64,000 bases of DNA from Glandiceps talaboti (GCF_964340395.1 NC_135557.1:3912216-3976215); one strand, 5' to 3'. Counted from the first letter of the stretch, positions 10,102 to 19,194 are shown. Numbers and translations: made by a program. The notes: generated from the sequence alone by a model not told the origin.

Positions 10102-11292
10102 GCCATAGAAAAGTGCACCTCGTAACCAGGGAGATTGTAAGTCTCTCCCTTCAGGGTTTGACGTCCCTGCGAAGGTTAGTCACAGTGAGTGTTACTTGAT
10201 GAACAGTTACACTTGGTGGACGGTGTAGTCCATGGTAGTCACATGTTTCCAGGTAGACTGGTGAAACAGTGATGTTCAGTCACGGATATGATCCTAGTAT
10301 AGGATCAGAGTGATTGGTGGATGAGTAATCATCGGTTATTATTTTTCTTCCCGACAATCGACAAATACCGACTGAAAAAAAAAATGCAGCTCACTATTGT
10401 ACTTGCTTCATTAAGTTGACTACATCAGAACAAAGTACAGCAAAGTAAATGAAAAGTTTCTACTCTCTTATCTCTATATCTGTCTCTATTGGCCTGTTAG
10501 AATTGCTGGAGTATGCAATTGGCCTGGAGGTATCTAACTAGTCAGGTAGTATAATAACGCCATGGGTATGGCCTGACACGACTTTATACAAGTTAGACTT
10601 CGATATAATGGGAGAAATTGTGGGTGGTGTACACTGTTTGCATGAGCCCTTGCCATATGCCAGATAACATTTACCTTGCAGTTTACTCCCTCTATTGTCT
10701 TTGAGTAGTTATGGGTGGTATGTAATTGCAGCGTGATAGACTTGTTTATATACTCGCACCTATAATAACTCTACCTTACACTTTTCCCTTTACCTCTTAT
10801 GGAAGTACCTTGCTGTATGGATTTCTCGTGCAATAGGTAGATTTTGCTCAGTGTCAGGCAAGTTTATATGCAGTCCTTAATAAAATGAGGTACCCCATTG
10901 CTGCGGGTTGGTCTTGCCAGCTGAAGCGTAATGTGGATACTGTTTTGCATTGGGACAGGTGATAGGACATCTAAGTGCTGAACAATCTAGTTATAGAGGG
11001 TCCGAATCCCCACTGCCACCACCTTTTATCGGTGAATTTAAACATCTGATTACTGAGAAGTTGTTTGTTGACAACGACTGCACGACACGCTTTACTCTGA
11101 AAGTTGTATGTGGTATCCACAGTTAAATTTTTGTATCGGTTTTTACACGACAGATTCTTACATTTATTTTGACCAGAACAGGAGGGCTTGTTACCCTTAG
11201 TACTAGTAATCTTGAGATTGGATCATTTAGTACAGTTTAAGATTAATATTTTTGTCAACCTTTTGTGCATGAGGACATGCACAGGTCTGGTC
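10102..11292 (+). other. Retrotransposon 3' noncoding region, no env
   Basis: About 1.2 kb between the pol stop and the polypurine tract. No open frame of note lies on the plus strand, so no envelope-like gene. At 10998-11022 is GGGTCCGAATCCCCACTGCC followed by ACCA, which looks like the T-arm and acceptor end of a tRNA including CCA. An AATAAA lies near 10878. Confidence 0.7.
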
Positions 11293-11300
11293 GGGGGGAG
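11293..11300 (+). other. Polypurine tract
   Basis: GGGGGGAG ends one base before the 3' LTR TG at 11302. This is the expected position and composition of the plus-strand primer in an LTR retrotransposon. Confidence 0.85.
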
Positions 11301-11301
11301 T

Positions 11302-11929
11302 TGTTACGAAATACTTGGGCATTTTAGCGCCCTCAGTGGTCACTTGTGGCCAGTCCTATACTATTAGTATCTGGCTGAGAAATGTAAAAGATCCCTGATT
11401 CTCAGGTACGGTTATCCGACTATTTGGGTATATGTCAGTCAGTTGCTAGGAGGTGGAGACTTGGTCACGTGAGGTTGGTAACCATGGGCAACCACCCCTC
11501 CCGTCCGGGGACTCTGGATGAAGACGGCGTGCAGTGAACAGTGTATTTCTTATGCTGGTGAACTAATCTCTTGCTTACCTCTATTTTCCTTCTATTTCGG
11601 TTAAAACCCATTTCTTTCATTGGGGAAGTATTTCCTCGTACACCTCTGTGAGGTAGATTGTTGGTTTATCGAGTTGTTCCAGGGTTTTTCTGGTTTCTTT
11701 GTTCCGTACGATTGGTGTGGCAATCAGTGCATTCGTGCAGACCCAGTTTTACGGTGCGAGTTCTGCCCTCGCACACAGTCTAAACGAACGGCCCGTAACG
11801 AGGCATTCACGGTTATCGGAGGCCAGTTTGCGCTACCGTTTACACTGGTTTTCGTGGGCCTTGTGGTGTAGTATTTTATAGAGTTTACAACTTCAGGGTT
11901 TTTGGAGTATTTTCCAGAGATTCGTTACA
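11302..11929 (+). repeat. 3' LTR of the Ty3/gypsy element
   Basis: 628 bp, ending GTTACA. It differs from the 5' LTR only at 11927 (A instead of G at 3770). It is followed by ATAC (11930-11933), the right target-site duplication. Confidence 0.96.
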
Positions 11930-11933
11930 ATAC

Positions 11934-12361
11934 CATGGGATACATATAAACATAGCCATGGTATGAATGGCGTCCCAATTTGTGTTTACTTTATATTTTT
12001 GTTTTTATTCCAGTGGTTTAATTACGTATATATCATCTGTTGACTGTCAACTGCCACCTGTTGATACATAGGCCGTCTCATGACACCCAGATCTACATTT
12101 GATTCGTTTGTCGTTGTAACTAAAACAATCAACTGGATCGTCGGATCCGTGCAAGTTCTCCATGTACCAGTTGTAATTGTCACGGTGATTCCAAGAACGA
12201 GTCAGAATTCTGACAGGTTATTGACAATGCCTGAAAGTGTAAATAAAGTGTACAGTTACTATAGGAGATCATTTTAACCTCCAAATTGGCACCTTTAACT
12301 CCCCAGTTAATGGTTGCTATTACTTTATAATTAACAAATCGGCGACACAAGAAATGACAGT
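11934..12361. other. Intergenic sequence right of the retrotransposon
   Basis: No gene recognised. A 65-codon open frame at 12080-12277 has no recognisable motif and is probably chance. The decayed gypsy-like coding sequence begins at about 12362. Confidence 0.4.
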
Positions 12362-12739
12362 AAATGTCCGGCGAGGGGAAAGGAATGCAATTCGTGTGGA
12401 AAGTTAAATCACTTCGCTAAGGTCTGTCGGTCCAAGAAAAAACAACGACCAAAAGAACGGACAATAAACACAGAAACAACAATCTGTAAGATACATTAAC
12501 GTTTTGCACTGACGAATTCAGTTGAGATAGCGAAACTGAAGAGAAAAATCAGTATCTGTTCAGTATCAACACTCAGCAAGTGTACACGAACACACCCCAA
12601 CATACGACAGCGGATATCACTATCAGTGGTAAAACGTTTACCTTTATCATCGACACTGGCTATTTAGTCAACGTTCTCGAAGAAGACGACTTCATGAAAC
12701 TGAAAGATGAAGTAAATATTCGACGATCCGCTACCAAAA
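12362..12739 (+). pseudogene. Broken gag/protease fragment of a second gypsy-like element
   Basis: A CCHC knuckle, CNSCGKLNHFAKVC, is encoded from about 12389 in a frame beginning KCPARGKE at 12362. That frame ends at a TAA near 12497. In a different frame, after a TGA near 12523, comes a retropepsin start, ITISGKTFTFIIDTGYLVNV, with its DTG at about 12652. Knuckle followed by protease is the gag-pol junction order of metazoan gypsy-like elements. The copy has one frameshift, at least two stops, and no reverse transcriptase. The coding similarity stops at about 12739, where a minus-strand LTR-like sequence begins. It is unrelated to the intact element at the sequence level that can be judged by eye. 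Confidence 0.75.
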
Positions 12740-13135
12740 ATTCCAAATCCCACCGCTGCCACCATTGTAAAGTAGTATCAAAGCATTCAGTGAAATGCAG
12801 TGAATTAAGGTGGTTGTCATGTGAGGAGAGGAGTGGGTTTCACAGTAGTAAATTGGCAATCACGTGGCAAAATGTTGGGGATAATGGGGTGAAGAGGAGA
12901 TGTTGTCAGTTATGCACTCATCTCGTCTTTGGGAGTTTTGGCCTTCAGCTCAGCCAATTACATTCAAACACAGGCATTGATTTAATACAAACACAAACTC
13001 ACCATGGTGGTAATAGTGGGAAACAACCACAAATTATCGACGTGGTGGGATCTAACTACAGAAAAATTCCCTGATGTCTCTAGTGGGATTGGAACCCAAG
13101 ACATCCTGACTACTAATCTTGTAAGTTTGCCATAG
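12740..13135 (-). mobile_element. Remnant LTR-like or SINE-like sequence, minus strand
   Basis: Read on the minus strand, the segment ends TTACAA, followed by an exact tRNA-Leu-type primer site (12764 to 12748), as at an LTR/internal junction. At its other end (13079-13120) the minus strand reads GGATGTCTTGGGTTCCAATC, which contains a near B-box (one mismatch to GGTTCGANTCC). The segment may therefore combine an LTR end with a tRNA-derived SINE piece. No second LTR is visible. The 164-codon plus-strand frame that crosses from the protease remnant into this segment is a chimera, not a gene. Confidence 0.4.
12748..12764 (-). other. tRNA-Leu-type primer-binding site remnant 1
   Basis: Plus strand TCCCACCGCTGCCACCA equals the 3' end of a tRNA-Leu including the non-genomic CCA. 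The minus strand is therefore a primer-binding site, preceded by TTACAA. The CCA argues against a tRNA gene. Confidence 0.6.
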
Positions 13136-13495
13136 GGGGGGGGGGGGGGGCAGTGTTAAAAATATGTTGTTGTTTTTCTTTGAAATATTTGAACAGAGGG
13201 AGGATCATATTGTAGAGAATGGAAGTTCAGTATCGAAGGGTCACTTTTTAGCACAACGGACTAGGGGAGGGTAACAATTTATGCCACAGGCAGGGCTTGA
13301 TTTCCCCACCCCCTGTAATTACTGAAGGCTTCCTAAAGTGAGTCCATACTCTATTCCATATTTAAATTCTTCTAAACATAATATATACAATACTCAAATG
13401 ATTGGATGATAAAATCATCAACACCATAAATAAATAAACCAAAGTGTTGTTGTTGAATTGTCAAATACATTAAAAGATTCACAAAGATGTATATA
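13136..13495. other. Intergenic, poly-G run then unremarkable sequence
   Basis: A G homopolymer lies at about 13134-13150, followed by AT-rich sequence without a supported gene. Confidence 0.5.
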
Positions 13496-13512
13496 TCCCA
13501 CCGCTGCCACCA
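13496..13512 (-). other. tRNA-Leu-type primer-binding site remnant 2
   Basis: The same 17-mer as at 12748-12764. Read on the minus strand it is preceded by TGTTACAT, an LTR-end-like sequence. It indicates a second decayed minus-strand LTR/internal junction. Confidence 0.6.
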
Positions 13513-13625
13513 ATGTAACATTACATGGGTTCTAGTGGTTACATTCATTGCAAAATTCACCCGTAGTTGTCACAGCATTTCATTGTTTCTATTGGTTACA
13601 TTCACTCCTGGTCAGTCACACAACA

Positions 13626-13642
13626 TCCCACCTCTGCCATCA
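13626..13642 (-). other. tRNA-Leu-type primer-binding site remnant 3 (diverged)
   Basis: TCCCACCTCTGCCATCA matches the other two copies at 15 of 17 bases and is preceded on the minus strand by GTTACAT. An A-box-like GTGCTGAGTGGGTAAGGC lies just downstream at about 13662-13679, so a tRNA-derived SINE origin for part of this block is an alternative. Confidence 0.45.
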
Positions 13643-14034
13643 ATGTAACTGACATTGTATCGTGCTGAGTGGGTAAGGCACCGCTCGTTACTTATATAGG
13701 GAGTAATGGTTGAGAAAATGATGCTAAACATTTTTTTAAAAAAAATTCGGGTATCCCCCTTTGCAAAGCTATCGTTTTGGACCCTGCCCCAATCTAAGGG
13801 ACCCCTGTGATATTTGCATAAATTAATATAATTAATTGTATCACCTTTGTACACCTTTCTTTTCTAATTGAAAGTATCTTTCCACAAGCCTGCCATACTT
13901 TGTTACTGTATGTAGTTGGGTTTGTAAATAAACAAGACACGACTTAAACTGTCAAAATCTTTATTTGTACATTTCGACTTCCCTTCTTCAGGATGTCAAA
14001 AACAGGAACAGCAAGTTGAGGATATATAATTAAT

Positions 14035-14038
<4 letters not shown>
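13643..14038. other. Repeat-derived intergenic sequence with a possible retroelement 3' end
   Basis: On the minus strand 13990-13920 reads CCTGAAGAAGGGAAGTCGAA and continues into AATAAAG. CTGAAGAAGG followed by CGAAATGT is a phrase I associate with the 3' parts of some non-LTR or Penelope-like elements, but no coding domain remains here. The assignment is weak. Confidence 0.25.

Positions 14039-14072
<34 letters not shown>
14039..14072. repeat. (TA)n microsatellite
   Basis: About 17 uninterrupted TA dinucleotides. Confidence 0.95.
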
Positions 14073-14073
<1 letters not shown>

Positions 14074-15141
14074 GATAAAACTGGCAAAGTGATAGACAGT
14101 AAAATTGTACAAAAAAATAACTAAAAAGGGACAATGAAACTAGTAACTGGAATAATGTTATAGTACTACCATAATAAAAAATGTGTAGAAGTAGGAAAGT
14201 CAAACCAATATGGTGCGTGTATGTAGTTGTTATTGACTACAAGTTGGCGTGCCATGGCGTTATCAAAGATAGTGTGTCATCTAAGCTTCCAAATTCTTCC
14301 CTGATCATCTGCATCTTCCCTGGTCATCATTTCTCCAATTATATTTATCATAAGTTTTCTCATCTTTCCTAGTTTTTATTCTTTGATTAGCTTGGACGAC
14401 AGTTTGTCTTCTCTTAATGTCAAGAAGGCCTGGGTGCTCGGGTTTTAAAATATCTTTTTATCAAATTTGGTTCAAATCATACATCGTCATTTCCCTATAT
14501 TCACTTGTTTATCAAAGACCTTGGTCTCGATTTGAAAAAAAATCCAATCCCCCCCCCCCTCCCTGACTACCTAGAAAGTTCTTCAGAGCTATCTTTAAGC
14601 AGTTGCAAAATTTTCATGTCTCTCATTTTCTTCTCGGATTTTCTCACCCAACACCTGTTATATATAAGTGCCTGAATGCAGTCCATGATCTGCCAACATC
14701 CCTGCTGCTGCAACGGATGTAATTTTGAATATAAGACTCAACATGAATTCAATAACGCAAGATCCCATAGTTGTTATTTGCATGGGTCCGAGTATCCCCC
14801 GAGGTGCCAACAATTATTACTCATTACACGGATTGACCTTTACACAATGTTATACTTAATCATCCCCCTGGGGAGTATGCTAGCCTCGGTAAGCACATCA
14901 TAGGATTGAAGCATTCATATTGCAACCTCTATCCTACCAGGTCCCCAATTGTATGCCTGGGTTGACTGAGGCACAATCTTGCCCAAGGACTTTAGCCACT
15001 CACAAGCAATTATGGCAGCGATCAAGGAGTGGAACTTGTTTCTCGAGCCTGGAAGGGGGGGGGGGGTGGATTCTTAATTCGGACCGGCAAAAACTTACTG
15101 ACACCCTCCATCAATTAATTCTAAAACATGATGACCCCCCG

Positions 15142-15142
<1 letters not shown>
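14073..15142. other. Intergenic sequence, no gene recognised
   Basis: Contains a poly-C run near 14551-14562 and a poly-G run near 15056-15066. Short open frames (for example 14676-14903 and 14920-15219) have no recognisable features, and the latter runs into the CA repeat. Confidence 0.45.

Positions 15143-15214
<72 letters not shown>
15143..15214. repeat. (CA)n microsatellite
   Basis: About 36 uninterrupted CA dinucleotides. Confidence 0.97.
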
Positions 15215-15218
<4 letters not shown>

Positions 15219-15305
15219 ATATTCACATGACAGATATTTTTGATCGTGACCGTCTTGCATCTACTTTGTAAGATCCCGGGTTAGCACTATCATAATTATA
15301 ATTAT

Positions 15306-16160
15306 TGACTACACAGGGTATATATATTCCAAAAGGAGTTTAATAGCATCTTGACAGTGAAAGGTATGGGAAAGTTTGAGGAGGGAATATGCACATCTCT
15401 TATGGGGGTCCTAGAGGCCTTGGAGGTTTTTAACTCTGAAAAGTCAATTTTGTGACTATTCAAACATTTTTAGAAAATAATTTCCAAGCTTTACAAGACA
15501 GCACCGGCATGAAAAAAAGCAACTACATAGGGATGAAATATTTTTGAATATAGTTTGATAGCATCTTGACAGTAAGAGGGGAAGAGCTTGAGACTGGGAT
15601 ATGTCCACCACATGTGGGGGGTCCGAGGGGGTCACCCTCTAGAAGCCCTGGAGGATTTTCTACTCTTAAAGCCAATATTTAGGCTATTCAGACCCTTTCA
15701 AGCAATAACTTAATCCATGCTTTACAAGACAGCACCATCAAGTATCAGAAACTATTCTTTATAACTTACATAGGGTTGAAATATGTTCTTAAACAGTTAA
15801 ATGGCATGATCATATACATGTAGTAAAGGTCAGCACATCTAATGGTAGTATCATTGGTATGGGAGATTTCGAGTTTTTAGACTATCTTGGCAAACATTTC
15901 ACATCTTTAAAAGACAATATCATCTCAAATTAGAATAGGGTGAAAATATTTAAGAAAAGTTTAATACCATTATGACAGTAAAAAGGTTGTTGGTGCATCT
16001 GATTGTTGGTTGAATGCATGACTGACCTCTCGGGTGAGGGTGTCCTCGGGGTTTTCCCCCTGGCAGATCTGCATGTTTTTCTTTTATTACGGCATTGTTT
16101 AGGTTATTCGTCGCCGTTGAGGAAATATTTCCAAGCTTCGAAAAGATAACGTAAATGTAA
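15306..16160. repeat. Four degenerate tandem copies of a ~160-250-bp unit
   Basis: Three landmarks recur in the same order. ACTACATAGGG followed by GAAATATTTT occurs near 15306, 15521, 15768 and 15927. AGCATCTTGACAGT occurs near 15345, 15560, 15804 and 15967, the last two diverged. CTTTACAAGACAGCACC occurs near 15489, 15719, 15904 and 16136, the last two diverged. Copies differ by substitutions and indels, so this is an old tandem repeat. Confidence 0.7.
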
Positions 16161-16300
16161 GTGTTTCCCATGTCACATAAAATGATTAACTTCTTTTATA
16201 AATTATCTTAGAAGATTACCATTACGAAACCTTCAAGTTCACTTTTGCCCCAAAGTGCATGTAAGCGAAGTATTGATTGTGAAACAGCCAAGCATGACAT
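16161..16300. other. Short intergenic stretch left of the MULE
   Basis: No gene seen. Adjacent to the left target duplication at 16301. Confidence 0.4.
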
Positions 16301-16309
16301 GTTCTGTAA
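16301..16309. other. MULE target-site duplication, left copy (GTTCTGTAA)
   Basis: This 9-mer recurs exactly at 17564-17572, immediately outside the other inverted terminus. Nine bases is the typical duplication length for Mutator-like elements. Confidence 0.8.
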
Positions 16310-16550
16310 GGTAACAGGACAACTGCCCCTGGACAACTGCCCCCCCCCCCCGGACAATTGCCCCCGGACAATTGCCCCCGAAGGACAACTGCCCCCCGGA
16401 CAACTGCCCCCGAAGGACAATAGCCCCCCGGACAACTGCCCCCGAAGGACAACTGCCCCCCCCCCCCCGGACTACAGCCCCCGAAGGACAACTGCCCCCC
16501 CCCCCCGGACTACTGCCCCCGAACGAAAAAAACCCTAGTATTTCAGATGT
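16310..16550 (+). repeat. MULE left terminal inverted repeat with tandem units
   Basis: About 241 bp containing roughly a dozen GGACAA(C/T)TGCCCCC units, many followed by GAA and with C-runs of varying length. It ends with the inner shared segment up to CAGATG at 16549. Open frames here on both strands are artefacts of the repeat. Confidence 0.85.
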
Positions 16551-16638
16551 ACGGGTTTGTCATCAACTTATCGCCGCAATTTGCATACATTATACTCACT
16601 AAACACAAACACGAAGTCATTTTTTTTACTGGAAAAGA

Positions 16639-16648
16639 TTTATTTATT
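16639..16648 (-). terminator. Poly(A) signal of the MULE transposase fragment
   Basis: The minus strand reads AATAAATAAA about 150 bp past the transposase stop, a plausible polyadenylation signal inside the element. Confidence 0.45.
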
Positions 16649-16793
16649 ATCAGTTCAATACAAAATATACAGGTAACAAGATAGAAAACGAGTCAAAAGT
16701 AGAAAAAATATTGAGACTCAGAATGTACATTCTCGTAAGACTTTGGTGACAGTAAATGGTGACTCGGCTCAGTTTATCATGATCAGCCAGTGT

Positions 16794-17373
16794 TTAAAAC
16801 TGTAAATTGTGGGCTATTCCCCGAAGAAAATCTAGCACGTGACGATTTTCAAAATCTTGCACTATTGCATGGATTCTGGCTGCAGAATCTTGATACTGTC
16901 GACGTTGTGGTTGCGCTGATTCACCGGCAATCATTTGGTTGAAGACGACGTTGATAAGTGCCTGCTCACGTTTCAGAATATTGAGAAATCGCCATATATT
17001 TGGGTGATGAGAAGCAACGTTGGCTTGCATTCTGCGGTGCCATCCCGCTATATTGTTGTTGGTTCTTGGTAACTCGTCGTTGACTCGACTATTCATGTTC
17101 CACATTGTAATTGGGAAACGTGGGGGTCGTCGCCCGTGGCGTCTTGGTCTTCCAATGTAGTTACTTTCAAAATAATCAACTACCTGCTCAGCATCATTTG
17201 GCATATTCTGAGCTAATGTCTCAAACGTATCAATCACTTCATCTTCAGGCACATACGCAATGGCGGGCAACATGCGAATAGACAGGGCGAAATCGGCATC
17301 GGATTGGTACAAGGTTTGAAGTCCTTCTGATACAACTTTGCGATATACATTCTGGGACAAATGGTAGAAACAT
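16794..17373 (-). pseudogene. MULE transposase, C-terminal fragment (possible last exon)
   Basis: An open minus-strand frame of about 192 codons with no internal stop. It begins CFYHLSQNVYRKV just after a TTACAG acceptor-like site at the inner edge of the inverted repeat. It contains YFESNYIGRPRRHGRRPPRF followed by MWNMNSRVNDELPRTNNNIA and GWHRRMQANVASHHPNIWRF. The pattern Y(F)E..(Y/W)IGRP...P.FP...WN...R...LPRTNN...WH...HP.IW.F is typical of the region downstream of the catalytic core in animal MULE transposases. The DDE catalytic region is missing, so it cannot act alone. It may be a terminal exon whose partners were deleted, or a fragment captured between the inverted repeats. Confidence 0.85.
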
Positions 17374-17563
17374 CTGTAATACTAGTTATTTTTTCGTTTG
17401 GGGGCAGTAGTCCGGGTGGCAGTTGTCCTTCGGGGGCAGTTGTCCGGGGGGCAATTGTCCGGGGGGCAGTTGTCCTTCGGGGGCAGTTGTCCGGGGGGCA
17501 GTTGTCCGGGGGCAGTTGTACGTCCTTCGGGGGCAATTGTCCAGGGGCAGTTGTCCTAGAATC
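17371..17563 (+). repeat. MULE right terminal inverted repeat with tandem units
   Basis: About 193 bp of GGGGGCAGTTGTCCTTCGG-type units, the reverse complement of the left repeat. Fewer and differently spaced units account for the length difference from the left arm. Confidence 0.85.
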
Positions 17564-17572
17564 GTTCTGTAA
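17564..17572. other. MULE target-site duplication, right copy (GTTCTGTAA)
   Basis: Exact copy of 16301-16309, directly outside the right terminal inverted repeat. Confidence 0.8.
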
Positions 17573-17880
17573 CTAGTGTGGTAGCTAGGTAATACATGTA
17601 TATGTATATGTATAGTTATGTTTGAACTAATAACTTAAGTAATATTAACGAATTCATGTAAGAAAAAGGGACAAGAACAAATATTGACATGTACCACATT
17701 TCAGACAAGGCTATATGCCATTGTAGAAAATGATTTTTTCTCCCATCACAATCAAAAACACAATGACCCCCTATCCACAATTTTCAAAACAGCATGACGC
17801 CCCTACTGCCAATTTCAAAAACAGGGTGACCCCCCTACAAATCCACCTCCCCCCTAGGCCGAAGAAACTGACCGGTCCCT
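17573..17880. other. Intergenic sequence, no gene recognised
   Basis: Includes three loosely repeated phrases of the form CA(A)TGACCCCC(C)TA(...)CAATTTTCAAAA around 17755-17845. No coding support. Confidence 0.4.
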
Positions 17881-18540
17881 AAGTCCATCGGCCTAGAACT
17901 CAACGCCAAGAAGACAAAGTTCATACACCTTAACAACTCCTCAAAATTAGGAACAGTGCATGCTACTGACGGGAGAGCTATTGGACAAGTTAAATGACTT
18001 CAAATACCTAGGCGCATTTACTAACTCAAAGAGAAAGCTCAAGTCTGGTCAGCATTTCATTCACTCGACAACGTTTGGCGTTCCAACCTTACAAAAAATA
18101 CTAAATTGAAATTGTTTAGAACCTCCATTGAATCCATCCTATTGTATGGTCGTGGTCACCGACATAAAAACTTGAACAATCACTAAATGGAACATACACT
18201 AGGCTACTGAGCAGAGTCCATAACATGTCCTGGAGGGACCATATCTCCGACAAGGACCTTTATGGTGACCTGCCTCGAATAACAACAGTCATCAGACTAC
18301 GTCGTCTTCGTCTGGCTGGACATATCGAGCCGGGATAATGAGACACAACGAGGCAGTTATCTCACGGTAATGCTTTGGGAACCAGATGCTTCCCGCCGCC
18401 GTGGGAAAACGATCATTGAAAACGAAACTGGAATGAGCGGAAACTCGGCCACTGTAGGATACCATGCACAATAAAACACGATGTAGTAAACTCGTCAGGT
18501 CACCACAGCTAGATTGTGGATGACATAGAAGAAGAAGAAG
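17881..18540 (+). pseudogene. LINE reverse transcriptase, decayed C-terminal part
   Basis: Pieces in shifting frames resemble the C-terminal half of metazoan non-LTR reverse transcriptases: LELNAKKTKF at about 17892, DFKYLGAFTNSK at about 17996, VWSAFHSLDNVWRSN followed by TKLKLFRTSIESILLYG at about 18043-18150, then tracts equivalent to TYTRLLSRVHNMSWRDHIS near 18190-18250 and LWEPDASRRRGK near 18372-18408. At least two frameshifts and several stops break it. It ends in a GAAGAAGAAGAAG run, a simple-repeat tail typical of some LINE 3' ends. The upstream polymerase motifs and endonuclease are absent, so this is a 5'-truncated dead copy. Confidence 0.75.
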
Positions 18541-19194
18541 ACTTTTTAAAATTCTTTTTTTTTTTATATTTTATTTTGTGTGACTCAACATTTTTTCGTT
18601 TTATTTTTTATTTCTTACAGGATTTGCAAAGAAAAACAAATAAAGACCGAGAGCGACGTAGCGAAACCGCTACAGTACTGCATTTCTAGGGTATACGGTA
18701 CTTGGAACAGTGCGAGTTGGGTGCAGTACGTATAATTTGGTTAAATAAAGACGTTGATAACAGCCAACTGAATCACAAAAATGTGAACATTCAAATAATT
18801 AAACACACCCTGCTGCATCCAGCACGGTGATAGTGGCGATGGTTTGGGAGGGTGGGGGGGGGGGAGTACTTGGCTAGCTATAAACGGTGATAGCTATGAA
18901 CTTGGCTATAAATGGGTATACAGGTGTACCCTAATCGAGTTCAAATTTTGAGCACAACTGCTACAAAAGTTTAAAAAAGATAGGAGGAATGATCATATTG
19001 ACCAAATCCTAGGGTCAAATGTCTCAAATTAGGCAGAAAATAGGGGTCAAAAGTCTCGGGAAAAACTCAAAATTGCGAATTAATTCAACTGCTCTGTCAA
19101 AAATATCAGGCGTTAAACCAATACTCAGTGTACATGCGTTGAACATGAGGGTAAAAAACCGTTCTACATTATGTATACTAGTATACTCTTACCT
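18541..19194. other. Intergenic sequence, no gene recognised
   Basis: T-rich runs at 18553-18570, a poly-G run near 18851-18864, and no coding support. A 164-codon frame at 19019-19513 has no family features and overlaps the hairpin below; I do not call it. Confidence 0.4.

Larger units (their letters stand above)
3145..11929 (+). mobile_element. Complete, young Ty3/gypsy LTR retrotransposon
   Basis: An 8,785-bp element with 628-bp LTRs (TG...CA ends), ATAC target duplications, a primer-binding site, gag, pol (protease, reverse transcriptase, RNase H, integrase), and a polypurine tract directly before the 3' LTR. The order RT-RNaseH-integrase marks it as Ty3/gypsy. Reading the two LTRs base by base I find a single difference (G at 3770, A at 11927), so the insertion is recent. 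No stop or frameshift breaks gag or pol. There is no env-like open frame; about 1.2 kb between pol and the 3' LTR is noncoding. Clade assignment within Ty3/gypsy was not possible by eye. Confidence 0.96.
16310..17563 (-). mobile_element. MULE-type DNA transposon with tandem-repeat terminal inverted repeats
   Basis: A 1,254-bp element bounded by exact 9-bp direct repeats. Both ends share AGGACAACTGCCCCTGGAC in inverted orientation, followed by variable numbers of a GGACAACTGCCCCCGAA-like GC-rich unit. Both inverted repeats then share an inner segment, CTACTGCCCCC(G/A)AACGAA to CTAGTATT(T/A)CAGATG. The interior encodes the C-terminal part of a MULE transposase on the minus strand. The N-terminal and catalytic parts are absent, so this copy is probably an internally deleted, non-autonomous derivative. 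Confidence 0.85.

Noticed and set aside
12748-12764. tRNA-Leu gene end
   Set aside because: The match includes CCA, which eukaryotic tRNA genes do not encode, and there is no A-box or anticodon arm upstream. A primer-binding site on the minus strand fits better.
12580-13074. 164-codon plus-strand open frame
   Set aside because: Only its first ~54 codons look like a retropepsin; the rest is antisense LTR-like sequence. A chimera of a dead element, not a gene.
14676-14720. Possible fourth primer-site remnant (CATCCCTGCTGCTGCAACGG)
   Set aside because: Only loosely similar to the other three; the alignment needs several mismatches and gaps.
16208-16602. Pro- or Gly-rich open frames on both strands
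   Set aside because: Generated by the GC-rich tandem units of the MULE left inverted repeat.
17234-17576. Open frames of 71 and 100 codons near the MULE right arm
   Set aside because: Translations of the inverted-repeat units or of the transposase region in the wrong frame.
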